64,000 nucleotides of DNA, taken from positions 62,001 to 126,000 of the forward strand of contig JADBKE010000013.1 in NCBI GenBank assembly GCA_014896535.1, given 5' to 3'. The notes beneath the pieces were generated by a model that saw nothing but the letters and a program-made list of their open reading frames with translations, had not been told where the DNA came from and did not search any database. Position 1 is the first letter of the stretch. Every line of letters begins with the position of its first letter. Below are positions 41,441 to 50,565 of the stretch, piece after piece. Both the position numbers and the translations under genes were made by a program. Origin of the DNA: Candidatus Fermentithermobacillaceae bacterium. Lineage in GTDB: Bacteria; Bacillota; Sulfobacillia; Fermentithermobacillales; DUSS01.

Positions 41441-44101
41441 TCATCGGACTTCGGGGACCGCGATTGCCCAGAGCGTGCCTCTGGTATCCCCCGCTATTAC
41501 TGCGTAAAACCCCGGGGCCAGGGTGCCTTTCGCAGGGCGCGCACCTACCGATCCCGCTTCAGGATTGCCGCCGTTTCGCGGACCTCCCCCCATTGCTTGC
41601 AAACTTCCCACCGGTATCACCACGACCAGCGGGGTTTCGAAAAGGAAGGAGTCTCGCACTTTGTAGTCGATCTTCACATCGTTCACGAAAATGTTTATCA
41701 GCCCCCTGGCGCCGCCCGTAACGTAGATGGAATCGAGATTTGCCACCGTGGAAAAGAGAGTCCCGTCTCCCTGGAGCTGCCACAGGAGCTGGCCGCTCTT
41801 TGAATCAAGACAGCTGATCACACCTCCTGAACCGGGCACGATTACCTCCGGGACGCTCCGAGCGATCGTTGCATGGGCCGAACCTGCACGGGGTGCGCTG
41901 CCTGTGGCGAAGAATTCCTTGATATGAAAACTGGAAAACGGCACGGTCGGCTCGAGCAACGACTCGGAAAACGCCTGTTTCCATAGTTCGAGGCCCTCGG
42001 AGACGCTGAGAGCGTATATGAAACTGCCGCCGCTCAACTTGTCCAGGGGCACGGTGGTGTAGACGGCGTCTCCCAGCGCCAAAGGTTTTAAGGCCGGCGA
42101 GTAGTAGATCTGTCTTCCAAGGGGCAAGGACCACACGCCTAGTCCCGTCCCGGGTTCAACGGCGTAGACTCCGGTTCCCCAGGTGCCGAAGAAGACCAGA
42201 TCTTCCGCGGCGGATATTCCTCCGGTAATGGCGCCGCCCGCTTGAAAGGACCAGAGCAAGAGCGCAGCGATGGGGCTTACCGCGTATAGTTTGCCGGATG
42301 CGGCGCCGGCTATCACGGCTTTTCCGGCTCGAGTTGAGACGACGGTTGGCCCTGACGAAAACCCCGACTTATCCAGTCCAGCCTTCCACCAAAACGCGCC
42401 GTCGGTGACGTCAAGGCAGACGAGTTCTCCCGCGGATGTCGTGAAATAGAGACTTCTGCCGTCGATGGTACCGCCGCACCACGACGAGCCGGCGTTGTGC
42501 TCCCATACTTTTTCTCCCGTGCGGATGTCGATCATGAGGACGCGTCCATCGCGGGTTCCGACGACAATCCGTTGAGGAGATACCCAGAGAGGTGTGCCTG
42601 TTACGGCGCTCCCCAGGTCTACCCTCCACAAAACCAGGTCGCGCTCGAGTTTCCCGAATTCCCTCGCCGCGTAGTACGGGCCTTCTCCCGAAGACGCGTA
42701 CGCTTTCACCCTCAAGGTATGTACCCCTTTGGCGTGCCCGGATATATCCAGGTTAGTTCGGTAAGTGCCTGCGTCTGCATCACCCAGTCCGACAAAAGGT
42801 CCGCCGTCAATTTGGTAATACAGGCTGACCCTTTGAGAAAGTTCGAGAGTGACCGACAAGGTTGTGCCTTGGTCCAGGACAGATACATCCATAGAAGTAA
42901 TCGGACTTCGAAGCTCGTTCAGAGACCTCACGGTAACGACGCCCAAAAGCGCGCGTTCGACGCAAGTAGCGCCGGAACCCACAGGCGCGTCGGGACGCCC
43001 GGGACCGAATCCGCCAGGTGGTTTATTTGCCACAGAGGTACCGCCGGCAGCCCCGAAGGCAGCCCCGGACGCGTCGGGGAGATACGAGCGCGACCCGCCG
43101 CGAGTCCCGCCGGGTTCGGTGCAGTAAGTCTTCATTTCGTCTGGGGAGCGCTGATTGGCGAAGTCGTCGGGGTTGAGTTGTTTCACCTTTTCCGAATAAA
43201 CCCTCATCTCGTCTCCGGTGACCTCCACCACCGCGTAGGCCCCGTCCATCAATGCCCCTATCATGAAGACGTCTCTGCCCTGGGCCTTCCAGTTCGTGAA
43301 CATATGGCCGTGGCCGCAAAACAGCACTTGGACCGGGTACCTTTCTAGGATGCGCAGCAACGCGTCGTCCGCGTCCTGAAACTTCCGGGCTTCGTACAGA
43401 AGAGGGTGGTGAGCGAAGATGGCGATGGGCCTGTCCGGCGGGAGGGCTCCGAGGTCCCGTTCGAGCCAGGCAAGGGTTGCCGGGTCAATGGTTCCGTAGG
43501 TTTGACCCGGATAAGATGTGTCGAGCACTACGAAATGCCAGTTGGCGTAGTCGAAAGAGTAGCTGGAACAGCCATAGCGGTCTCGGAATATCTGCCCGTA
43601 ACGGTCCTGCCACCTGGATTCGTGGTTGCCCAAGGTGTTCAGCACCGGGAAGGGGAGGGAGAGGACAAGCGCATCGTAGATGTCGTACTCGCTGGATGCG
43701 CCGGTCTCGGTGATGTCGCCCATATGAACTAGAAACGCGGCATTTCCGTGCCTTTCCTTGATGGCCTGGAATGCTAGGGCAGACTGCTTGTTTCCCGCGG
43801 CGGACCCGAAGTGACTGTCCGTCGCCACTATGAAGCGAAAAGGCTTCGGAACGAGACCCCCAGGGAGATATCCCAGGGAGGGATGGGGCCGGAAAGGAAA
43901 ATCTTGGTAAGGCCAGCTGCGAGCATAGGAAGGCAACGTCTGGCACGCTAAAAATGCCAGTACCAGCGCGATGACGACAAAGCGAATCCGGGAAGCAGTC
44001 TTTCTTAGCTGCACCAGAATCTCCCGCACCAGAGCCCCTTTCTTTCGAGGAGAACCGCGCGTCCGCCAGTCGCGCCAGGCTTGTGCTAGAATTTGCTGCA
44101 T
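41441..44101 (-). CDS. Exported metallophosphoesterase with PQQ-like beta-propeller repeats
   Basis: An 886-residue protein. A membrane anchor near residue 40 (RFVVIALVLAFLACQTL) precedes a calcineurin-like phosphoesterase domain: VATDSHFG, VHMGDITETG, LGNHESRW, FAHHPLL and FCGHGHM are the five metal motifs. A linker of about 60 residues is Gly/Pro-rich, then a fibronectin-like stretch (SITSMDVSVLDQ). The C-terminal 400 residues have repeated W/G motifs such as GEKVWEHNAGSS, GAFWWKAGLD and QLLWQLQGDG, the pattern of a PQQ-like propeller. It acts outside the cell; its substrate is unknown. ATG follows AGAGGGG. Confidence 0.87.
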   Translation of the reverse strand: MQQILAQAWRDWRTRGSPRKKGALVREILVQLRKTASRIRFVVIALVLAFLACQTLPSYARSWPYQDFPFRPHPSLGYLPGGLVPKPFRFIVATDSHFGSAAGNKQSALAFQAIKERHGNAAFLVHMGDITETGASSEYDIYDALVLSLPFPVLNTLGNHESRWQDRYGQIFRDRYGCSSYSFDYANWHFVVLDTSYPGQTYGTIDPATLAWLERDLGALPPDRPIAIFAHHPLLYEARKFQDADDALLRILERYPVQVLFCGHGHMFTNWKAQGRDVFMIGALMDGAYAVVEVTGDEMRVYSEKVKQLNPDDFANQRSPDEMKTYCTEPGGTRGGSRSYLPDASGAAFGAAGGTSVANKPPGGFGPGRPDAPVGSGATCVERALLGVVTVRSLNELRSPITSMDVSVLDQGTTLSVTLELSQRVSLYYQIDGGPFVGLGDADAGTYRTNLDISGHAKGVHTLRVKAYASSGEGPYYAAREFGKLERDLVLWRVDLGSAVTGTPLWVSPQRIVVGTRDGRVLMIDIRTGEKVWEHNAGSSWCGGTIDGRSLYFTTSAGELVCLDVTDGAFWWKAGLDKSGFSSGPTVVSTRAGKAVIAGAASGKLYAVSPIAALLLWSFQAGGAITGGISAAEDLVFFGTWGTGVYAVEPGTGLGVWSLPLGRQIYYSPALKPLALGDAVYTTVPLDKLSGGSFIYALSVSEGLELWKQAFSESLLEPTVPFSSFHIKEFFATGSAPRAGSAHATIARSVPEVIVPGSGGVISCLDSKSGQLLWQLQGDGTLFSTVANLDSIYVTGGARGLINIFVNDVKIDYKVRDSFLFETPLVVVIPVGSLQAMGGGPRNGGNPEAGSVGARPAKGTLAPGFYAVIAGDTRGTLWAIAVPEVR

Positions 44102-44192
44102 CAGAACCCCTCTCTTTCAACCTATCTTTGACATGCGTAAAACCATTTCCTGTTCCGGCGGACTGAAGGAATTTTCTTTCGCGTGACGAAGC

Positions 44193-44272
44193 AATGTAGG
44201 GGTCACTTAGCCAGTGTGGGGGTTGCTGAACCAATGTAGCGGTCGCCGAACCAATGTGGGGGTCGCTAAACC
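44193..44272. repeat. 20-bp tandem repeat, four copies
   Basis: AATGTGGGGGTCGCTAAACC-like units at 44193, 44213, 44233 and 44253 immediately precede the MATE gene. They lie just outside the divergent phosphoesterase start, so they occupy the shared promoter region. Confidence 0.85.
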
Positions 44273-44312
44273 TCGGATTGAGAGATTACTCGAGCTGGCC
44301 AGGAGGAACTCT

Positions 44313-45728
44313 TTGAGCATGGCCGAGGAGCGAAATTCGGAAATCGCTTACAGGTCGAAGGCGATACTAAGGCCCGAACAAATGGAGTCGAAGGGCGTTG
44401 TACGACGGGCAATTTTGTCCCTTGCCGGGCCCGCGATCGTGGAGCAAGTTCTTGCCATGTTCGTCCACGTGGTGGATGCAGCCATGGTCGGACGTCTCGG
44501 TGCCGAGGTCGTAGCAGGGATCTCCCTGAGCTTCCAACCGATGATGCTTGTGTCTGGTGTCTTCGGAGGCATTGCCGTGGGGAACACGGTTCTCGTGGCG
44601 AGATCGGTGGGTGCGGGGGACCGTTCGACCGCTTCGAACACCGCGCGGCAGTCCCTCCTCATCGGATTTATCCTTGCCCTCGCGCTGAGCGTCCCCGGCT
44701 GGTTTTTTGCCTCCAGCATGATCTCCCTCATGGGTGCCGAGGGAGAAGCTCTCAGAAGAGGAGCGGCGTACTTCCGGTGGCTTATCCCCGGTGCCCCGTT
44801 CATGCTGGCATCCTTCATCGTGGCGGGCTCTTTGAGGGGTGCCGGAGATACGGTGACGCCGATGGTGGTCAACGCCGCTTCCAACCTGCTGAATGTGGGC
44901 TTGAACTGGGTGCTGATTTGGGGCAAGCTCGGCATGCCCAGACTGGAGGAACGGGGTGCTGCCATCGCCACCAGCGTCTCACGGTTTTTCGCCTTTCTCG
45001 CGTTGATTCTGGTTATGTCGAGGGCCAAAAGCGTGGTGCATTTATCCTGGAGTAACCCCAGAGAAGTCGCTCGAATCGATTGGTCCCTTGTTAAAAGGAT
45101 GTTTCGCATAGGGCTTCCGGCCGCGGCCGAAAGGATCGTTATGTCCGGGGCGCAGCTCGTTTACGCTCGTACTGTTGCGTCCTTGGGGATGATCGCCTAC
45201 GCCGCGCACGCCGTGAGCCTGAACGCCGAATCCATATCGTTCATGCCGGCTTTCGGGTTCGCTACCGCGGCATCCACCATGGTAGGTCAAAACCTGGGGG
45301 CCAAGCAGCCCAGAGCCGCATCGGTCTCGGCCTTGGAGTGCTGGAAGATGGCGCTGACCGTTATGGGTGCGATGGGAATCCTTTTCGCTCTGTTTCCCAC
45401 GGCGTTCATGAAGATATTCACCGATGACGTTCGCGTCTTTCCGTTTGGCTACATCACGATGCGAATTATGGGGTACGTGCAATTTCCGGAATCCGCCGGT
45501 TTCGTTCTTGCCGGTGCCTTGAGGGGCGCCGGCGATACTCGATCGGTGCTCGTTTACACCATCATCGGCGCATGGGGCGTCCGAGTCGGGCTTACACTGC
45601 TCTTCGTCACCGTCTTCAAATTCGGGCTTCTGGGTGCCTGGCTCGCAATGGCCCTCGACTGGACCGTCAGGGCTTCCCTCATGCTCTGGCGATGGAACAG
45701 CGGCAGGTGGCAGCACGTTGCTGTGTGA
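44313..45728 (+). CDS. MATE family efflux transporter
   Basis: A 471-residue transporter with about twelve membrane helices. Two MATE repeats are clear: the first begins VVRRAILSLAGPAIVEQVLAMF with VDAAMVGRLGAEVVAG, and the second begins LVKRMFRIGLPAAAERIV. AGSLRGAGDTVTPMVVN and AGALRGAGDTRSVLVYT are the paired loop motifs. Members expel cationic drugs or metabolites in exchange for sodium or protons. TTG 44313 has AGGAGG 6 bases upstream; ATG 44319 is also plausible. The longer frame reads through the 20-bp repeat. Confidence 0.93.
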   Translation: MSMAEERNSEIAYRSKAILRPEQMESKGVVRRAILSLAGPAIVEQVLAMFVHVVDAAMVGRLGAEVVAGISLSFQPMMLVSGVFGGIAVGNTVLVARSVGAGDRSTASNTARQSLLIGFILALALSVPGWFFASSMISLMGAEGEALRRGAAYFRWLIPGAPFMLASFIVAGSLRGAGDTVTPMVVNAASNLLNVGLNWVLIWGKLGMPRLEERGAAIATSVSRFFAFLALILVMSRAKSVVHLSWSNPREVARIDWSLVKRMFRIGLPAAAERIVMSGAQLVYARTVASLGMIAYAAHAVSLNAESISFMPAFGFATAASTMVGQNLGAKQPRAASVSALECWKMALTVMGAMGILFALFPTAFMKIFTDDVRVFPFGYITMRIMGYVQFPESAGFVLAGALRGAGDTRSVLVYTIIGAWGVRVGLTLLFVTVFKFGLLGAWLAMALDWTVRASLMLWRWNSGRWQHVAV

Positions 45729-45792
45729 ATTTCGCGTTCGTTGCGTATCAGCATGATTGCTATGGATAGCCGTTGTAAGGAGGAATGGAGTT

Positions 45793-46776
45793 ATGATGCC
45801 GGTTCATACTCACGGGGATAGCCCAACAATGAACCCAAAACAGGTGCATGCCGGGTCGAGCACCAGCGGCTCGAGTCGCCCGCAACCGGCTCCGCGAAAG
45901 TTATCCGGAATATTCGCCCCGATTCCTACCCCGTTTGTAAATGAGGAGATAGCGTACGACAAGCTCGAGGCGAATCTCCAGCGGTGGGCGCAAACCAGGC
46001 TCGCAGGTATAGTGGTGCTGGGTTCCAATGGCGAAGCGCCTTTGCTCGACGAAGACGAAAAGGTGAGCCTCGTTTCGTTCTGCAGGCGTCATTTTCCCGC
46101 CGACAAGCCGGTGATCGCCGGTACGGGTTGCGAAAGCACTAGGGCCACTATCCGTTTAACCAAGCGGTGTGCGGATGCCGGGGTCGAGGCCGTGCTCGTT
46201 ATATCGCCCCACTATTTCAAAGCATCTATGAACTCTGAAGCCCTTGAAAGGTTTTACCAGGAGGTGGCGGACGCGTCGCCTGTGCCGGTGCTCATCTACA
46301 ACATGCCCGCCAATACCGGGCTGAATCTACCCTCGTCTCTCGTGACGCGTCTTGCCAGGCACCCCAATATCATCGGGATCAAGGATTCGAGCGGGAATAT
46401 AGTCCAGATTGCGGAGATTATTGCCAACGCGCCCCCGGACTTTTCGGTATTCGCCGGGTCGGCGAGTTTCCTCCTGCCCTCACTGGTTTTGGGAGCTCGG
46501 GGCGGGACTCTCGCTGCGGCCAACGTGATCCCCGATATCTGTGCGGATATTTACGAGCTGGCCCTCGCCGGCAAGACGGAGGAAGCTTCGGTCCTTCAAA
46601 AGAAGATCCTGCGGCTCAATGCGGCTGTCACCTCCCGGTACGGCGTGGCCGGTCTGAAGGCGGCGCTGGATATGATCGGATACTACGGCGGGCCGCCCCG
46701 CAGGCCCGTCTTGCCTCTAGGCGATTCGGAAAGGGCGGAGATTCGCTCCATTTTGGGAGAACTCGGGCTGGTCTGA
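45793..46776 (+). CDS. DapA / HOGA family lyase
   Basis: A 327-residue TIM-barrel lyase of the dihydrodipicolinate synthase family. Schiff-base Lys is in IIGIKDSSGN, the catalytic Tyr in LIYNMPANTG, and the substrate loop VLGSNGEAPLLDEDE replaces the usual GTTGE. The GSNGE form is shared with 4-hydroxy-2-oxoglutarate aldolases and related enzymes, so the true substrate may not be aspartate semialdehyde. No lysine-pathway genes are nearby. Start ATG 45793 follows AAGGAGG. The first 45 residues are a polar extension. Confidence 0.87.
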   Translation: MMPVHTHGDSPTMNPKQVHAGSSTSGSSRPQPAPRKLSGIFAPIPTPFVNEEIAYDKLEANLQRWAQTRLAGIVVLGSNGEAPLLDEDEKVSLVSFCRRHFPADKPVIAGTGCESTRATIRLTKRCADAGVEAVLVISPHYFKASMNSEALERFYQEVADASPVPVLIYNMPANTGLNLPSSLVTRLARHPNIIGIKDSSGNIVQIAEIIANAPPDFSVFAGSASFLLPSLVLGARGGTLAAANVIPDICADIYELALAGKTEEASVLQKKILRLNAAVTSRYGVAGLKAALDMIGYYGGPPRRPVLPLGDSERAEIRSILGELGLV

Positions 46777-46836
46777 GCTCTACCTCGCCGAACCGCATAG
46801 GATGTTCCGAAGGCTTTTTGGTCGGAGGTGTCCAGT

Positions 46837-47160
46837 GTGACTATTCAGGCTTTCGTGATCCTGGCGGTTCTCATCGAGGCGTTCACCGGTTTGATCAAAA
46901 CCCTCCTCGAAAACTTCGGAGTCGCCCTGAAGGACTGGATGGACCAGCTCATCAGCCTGGTCCTGGCCGTTGCGGTGGCGGCCGGTGGAAAGGTGGATTT
47001 CTTCGCGGTGCTGTCTCGGGTTCTTCCGATCGACTTCGGCTTGCCTCCTGTCGTGGGGATAGTGCTTTCCGCCGTGATTCTGGCGAGAGGCAGCAACGCT
47101 GTGCACGACCTGCTGAAAAAGCTGAATCCGCCTCAGGAAGGTACCCTGCGGATGTGGTGA
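46837..47160 (+). CDS. Small membrane protein, holin-like layout, function unknown
   Basis: A 107-residue protein with three hydrophobic helices: IQAFVILAVLIEAFTGLI, LISLVLAVAVAAGG and PVVGIVLSAVILARGSNAV. A short basic/polar tail follows (KKLNPPQEG). The amphipathic segment between helices one and two has KTLLENFGVALKDW. Two to three helices in about 100 residues is also the layout of phage holins, but no lysis or phage genes are present. GTG 46837 has CGGAGG 8 bases upstream. I do not recognise the family. Confidence 0.7.
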   Translation: MTIQAFVILAVLIEAFTGLIKTLLENFGVALKDWMDQLISLVLAVAVAAGGKVDFFAVLSRVLPIDFGLPPVVGIVLSAVILARGSNAVHDLLKKLNPPQEGTLRMW

Positions 47161-47185
47161 AAGGGATATTGGCGTTTATATCGGG

Positions 47186-47375
47186 GTCACACTGAGGTTC
47201 ATATTGGGGCTCATGTTGTTCCTGGCTCCAGTCGAAGCCACCACCGACATCGCCATGAGTCACACTGAGGTTCATATTGGGGCTCATGTTGGTCCTGGCC
47301 CGAGTCGAAGCCAGCACCGACATCGCCATGAGTCACACTGAGGTTCATATTGGGTTTCATGTTTTTCCTCTGGCC
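47186..47375. repeat. 73-bp tandem repeat, 2.5 copies
   Basis: Units starting GTCACACTGAGGTTCATATT occur at 47186, 47259 and 47332. Copies one and two differ at only a few positions. They occupy the gap between the membrane-protein gene and the feoB promoter. Confidence 0.88.
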
Positions 47376-47471
47376 GCCCGATGCCCGGCTTGGCGAGTCT
47401 AGAGAGCAGTTTGCGTTCAAATTGGCGTTGATGTGTCGTTCCTCCGACCCTTCCGCGGTCCCCTGAGCGAG

Positions 47472-47499
47472 TTGCATTTGCCCACGGGAAATCTATAAT
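47472..47499 (+). promoter_or_regulatory. feoB promoter
   Basis: TTGCAT at 47472-47477 and TATAAT at 47494-47499, separated by 16 bp, form a good vegetative promoter about 350 bp before feoB. A dyad operator follows at the expected transcription start. Confidence 0.75.
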
Positions 47500-47505
47500 A
47501 GAAGC

Positions 47506-47527
47506 AGAGTTAGGTCAACCTAACTCT
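47506..47527. promoter_or_regulatory. DtxR/MntR-type operator of feoB
   Basis: AGAGTTAGGT and its exact reverse complement flank a CA centre, a perfect 10-bp dyad that contains TTAGGT...ACCTAA, the half-sites of DtxR-family iron or manganese repressors. It starts 7 bp after the -10 box, so binding would block transcription. The spacing (2 bp between TTAGGT and ACCTAA) differs from the classic DtxR box. Confidence 0.75.
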
Positions 47528-47849
47528 CTGACGGACGACTTCCGGCCTGGCAAAGGCGTTCCTGCCAGACTCGGGTTTGCTCGGTTCAGGGACGGTTCAA
47601 GGAAGGTTCAAAGGCGGTTGAAACGCGGTCCAAAGCTGGAGCGGTTCAACGGGGTCCCGGAAAACTGCACGGGTCGTTCGACTTACGTGGTCATCAAAGG
47701 GTGTTTCGGGAAAATAGAAAGATGCAATGGGTCTGATGAAGGTATCAGTGATTTGACGGCAATGGATAAGTTGAGCGGAGAATCCGTAAACCGCGTGACG
47801 GGTCCGGTGAATATATCGCCCGTTCGCCAACAGGGAGAGGTGGAGAACG
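47528..47849 (+). other. Long untranslated leader of feoB
   Basis: About 340 nt between the predicted start of transcription and the feoB start. GGTTCA-type short repeats occur at 47585-47615. I recognised no known riboswitch class. Confidence 0.4.
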
Positions 47850-49844
47850 GTGGAGCTCGCCACGAGCTATGGTGTCGCAAATCCGGCCCGGTTGCCCCGA
47901 ACGATCGCGCTGGTCGGGCAGCCGAACGTGGGTAAGAGCGTGATAATGAACGCCCTTACGGGAACCAGGGCTTTCGTTTCGAATTATCCCGGTACCACCG
48001 TCGAGCTCACCGAGGGAACCCTCGTGTTAGGCAACAAACGCATAAAGGTCATCGACACGCCCGGAACCTACAGCCTTCATTCGGATACCGAGGATCAGAG
48101 AGTGACCCAGCGGGTGCTTCTGGAAGGTGGGGTCGATCTCATAATCAACGTAATCGATGCCGCAAACCTCGCGAGGAATCTTTATCTGACCCTTCAACTC
48201 CTTGACTTGGGGATACCTCTGGTAGTGGCCTTGAATCAGGTGGACAGAGCGAAAGCTGCCGGACTCGAGATAGATGCGAAAAAACTCGAAGACATCCTGG
48301 GAGTTCCGGTTGTGCCCATCGTAGCCACGAAAGGCGAAGGGCTTCGGGAGCTTGTATCCGCCATCGGGCGAGGGCGGGTGGGCAAACCCATCAGGTTTTC
48401 GGACCAGGTGGAAGAAGTCATAGCGCACCTGGAGAGGGAGATCGCAAAGGTCGTTCCGGAAGTCAGGGGAAGGCGGAGGTCTCATGCCTCGCGCGCCCTG
48501 GCGATCCATCTCATGGAGCACGACCGCGTGGACGAGGATCTGTTTGATCTCTATCCGGAGCTTCGTACGCTCGTGGAGAGTCTTCAGCGGCAGGTGGGGG
48601 CTGGGGCCGCGTGCTCCAGGTGCTACCGGTCGTGCGCCTTTTGCCCTGCCCGGGACGAGGAGCACCCTTCATTTCCCACGTGTCTGGAACGGACCGTTCA
48701 AGCCCGGGCCATCGCTTCGCAGGTGACCTCCGTGCGTGCCAGCGGACTCATGCGGGGGGCTTTGCGAGGCCCGACGTTGGAGGACTTGTTGGATACACCG
48801 GCAGGCGGCCTTGTCATCACCGCACTGACCGCCTACTTCTCGTACAAAGTGATCGTATTTGTGATGGACCTTTTCGAGAGACTGGTGGCCGTCGCGACAA
48901 GTCCGCTTTTGGAGTGGATAACGTCGCTGGCTGCGCGTTTTCCGGAGGGGAGCTTCGCCGGTCTTCTTCTCACATCTTTGCCGGAAGGGCTGGTACTCCC
49001 CTTTTCCGTGGTCTTCCCGGCGATGTTCACCATCTACATGCTCATGGGGTTCCTCGAAGACACCGGGTTATTGCCCAGGATCGCTGTTACCGTGCACCGG
49101 GTCACGTCGTTTATGGGGTTGCCGGGTCAAGCCGTGGTTCCGCTGATCCTGGGTTTTGGATGCCGGGCGCCGGCGGTTCTGGCCACGAGGAGTCTGCCCG
49201 ATAAACGGTCCCGCTTAATCGTGGCCACGCTTCTTTCGATGGCGGTGCCGTGCGCTGCCAGCCTGGCCATCATTACCGGTGTGTCCGAGGTATTCAAGGT
49301 GAACCTTCTGGTCGTGTATGGAGTGGTTGCAGCGGTGTTCACCGGCACCGGTGTCATCCTGGGAAGACTGTTTCAGGGTGAAGGGGAGTTTGTTCTGGAA
49401 GTGCCGCCCCTGAGATGGCCATCCTTTTCCAACGTGTGGCGGAAGAGCCGCGTCAGAATGAGCGGGTTTTTCCTTCACGTCCTGCCGCTTCTCATGGGAG
49501 TGAGCGTGATCCTGCGCTATCTGGTGTCCGGAGGATACCTGAACTTTCTTTCGGCGCTGGGTCCGGTGACCACCCGGCTCTTCGGAGTGAGGGGCGAAGT
49601 GTTCGCGGCAGTGGCGATGACCGTAGTCCAGAGGTACCTCGCTCCTATGGTGTTGCTCAACCTGCCCCTGAGCCCGAGGGAGGCTACGATAGCCGTGAGC
49701 ATGGTGTCGGTGTCCATGCCTTGTACGCCAGTTTTGGCTCTGCTAGTCAAGGAAGTGGGGTGGAGGAGTGCGATCTTCATTTTGCTCCTGGCTCTGGGCG
49801 TTTCGCTGGGAGTGGGGCTCGCCTTGAACGTGGTGCTTCCCTGA
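47850..49844 (+). CDS. feoB: Ferrous iron transporter B
   Basis: A 664-residue FeoB. The N-terminal G domain has GQPNVGKS (G1), T in GTTVE (G2), DTPG (G3) and NQVD (G4, normally NKxD or NMxD). After the helical GDI-like part comes a Cys-rich stretch at about residues 255-278 (CSRCYRSCAFCPARDEE, then a Cys) that most FeoB proteins lack. The membrane part follows with the FeoB core motifs GFGCRAPAVLATRSL and MAVPCAASLAII. It moves Fe2+ across the cytoplasmic membrane. GTG 47850 follows AGGGAGAGG. Iron-responsive control is expected from the upstream operator. Confidence 0.95.
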   Translation: MELATSYGVANPARLPRTIALVGQPNVGKSVIMNALTGTRAFVSNYPGTTVELTEGTLVLGNKRIKVIDTPGTYSLHSDTEDQRVTQRVLLEGGVDLIINVIDAANLARNLYLTLQLLDLGIPLVVALNQVDRAKAAGLEIDAKKLEDILGVPVVPIVATKGEGLRELVSAIGRGRVGKPIRFSDQVEEVIAHLEREIAKVVPEVRGRRRSHASRALAIHLMEHDRVDEDLFDLYPELRTLVESLQRQVGAGAACSRCYRSCAFCPARDEEHPSFPTCLERTVQARAIASQVTSVRASGLMRGALRGPTLEDLLDTPAGGLVITALTAYFSYKVIVFVMDLFERLVAVATSPLLEWITSLAARFPEGSFAGLLLTSLPEGLVLPFSVVFPAMFTIYMLMGFLEDTGLLPRIAVTVHRVTSFMGLPGQAVVPLILGFGCRAPAVLATRSLPDKRSRLIVATLLSMAVPCAASLAIITGVSEVFKVNLLVVYGVVAAVFTGTGVILGRLFQGEGEFVLEVPPLRWPSFSNVWRKSRVRMSGFFLHVLPLLMGVSVILRYLVSGGYLNFLSALGPVTTRLFGVRGEVFAAVAMTVVQRYLAPMVLLNLPLSPREATIAVSMVSVSMPCTPVLALLVKEVGWRSAIFILLLALGVSLGVGLALNVVLP

Positions 49845-49987
49845 GCGCGGCTGTGGGTTCGAGGATGTCCGCATAAGTGCTCGGTGTCAGCAAGAGGGCT
49901 CTGCCGGCGGCCCTTCGGCGCCGGAACGTTCGCTTGGGTGCTAAAACAGCATGCGGCGTGCTCGAATCAGAGGCGAGAACGAAAACC

Positions 49988-50100
49988 CCCGTTGATCGCC
50001 ATGGGTTGGCTACGGGTTAATCGTGAACGTACCACTAAGCCACAGATTAAGGAAAAGTGCCGTTTGATGGCCATGGGTTGGCTACGGGGATAACATGCAG
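49988..50100. repeat. Imperfect direct repeat upstream of feoA
   Basis: GCCATGGGTTGGCTACGGG occurs twice, near 49998 and 50068. The rest of the gap 49845-50255 has no gene. Confidence 0.6.
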
Positions 50101-50134
50101 CGTATCTGCAGCCACAAGAGACGGCCCTGCGAGT

Positions 50135-50265
50135 AACACGGGTTGGGCCCAGAAGATAAGGCACGGAAGATGAAGTGCGGCAGACGCGCCTAGAGACGCA
50201 CAGCAGGCAAGCCTGCTAGCAACGTGGGTTGGGCACGGAGGATAAGGAGCATAGTATGTGGGCAA
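50135..50265 (+). repeat. Duplicated leader of feoA
   Basis: ACACGGGTTGGGCCCAGAAG and ACGTGGGTTGGGCACGGAGG recur 86 bp apart, each followed by ATAAGG and then, after a similar gap, an ATG. The second copy carries the feoA start; the first would start only a short peptide. Confidence 0.65.
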
Positions 50266-50501
50266 AAGCTGAACTCAGTTTAACCGATCTGCGACCTGGT
50301 GAGACGGCCGAGGTCATATCCATACGTAAGGGAAAGCGAGCTCAGATGCGTCTTCTCGAGCTCGGCATAACTCCCGGCACCCGAATTACCGTAGTAGCTG
50401 CCCATCCTTTCAGAGGGCCCGTGGTGGTCAGGGTCGGCACGCTGGAGGTTGCCCTGGGGTGGGGATTAGCTTCGTCCGTTCGGGTCAGGCCGTGCTCGTA
50501 G
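50256..50501 (+). CDS. feoA: Ferrous iron transport protein A
   Basis: An 81-residue SH3-like FeoA: LSLTDLRPGETAEVISIRKG, RAQMRLLELGITPGTRITVV and a final strand. It is a small cytosolic partner of FeoB. In most operons feoA lies immediately before feoB; here it lies 410 bp after it, beyond two sets of repeats. ATG 50256 follows GGAGG/AAGGAG by a suitable gap. Confidence 0.9.
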   Translation: MWAKAELSLTDLRPGETAEVISIRKGKRAQMRLLELGITPGTRITVVAAHPFRGPVVVRVGTLEVALGWGLASSVRVRPCS

Positions 50502-50565
50502 GCTTGCTGCTCCCACGTTCGGAAGTTGACGGGTCAACCATAACCCGGACATCGAGAAGAAGACG

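Noticed and set aside
47720-47790. Hammerhead ribozyme core (CTGATGA) in the feoB leader
   Set aside because: CTGATGA is present, but the matching GAAA core and the three stems cannot be placed.
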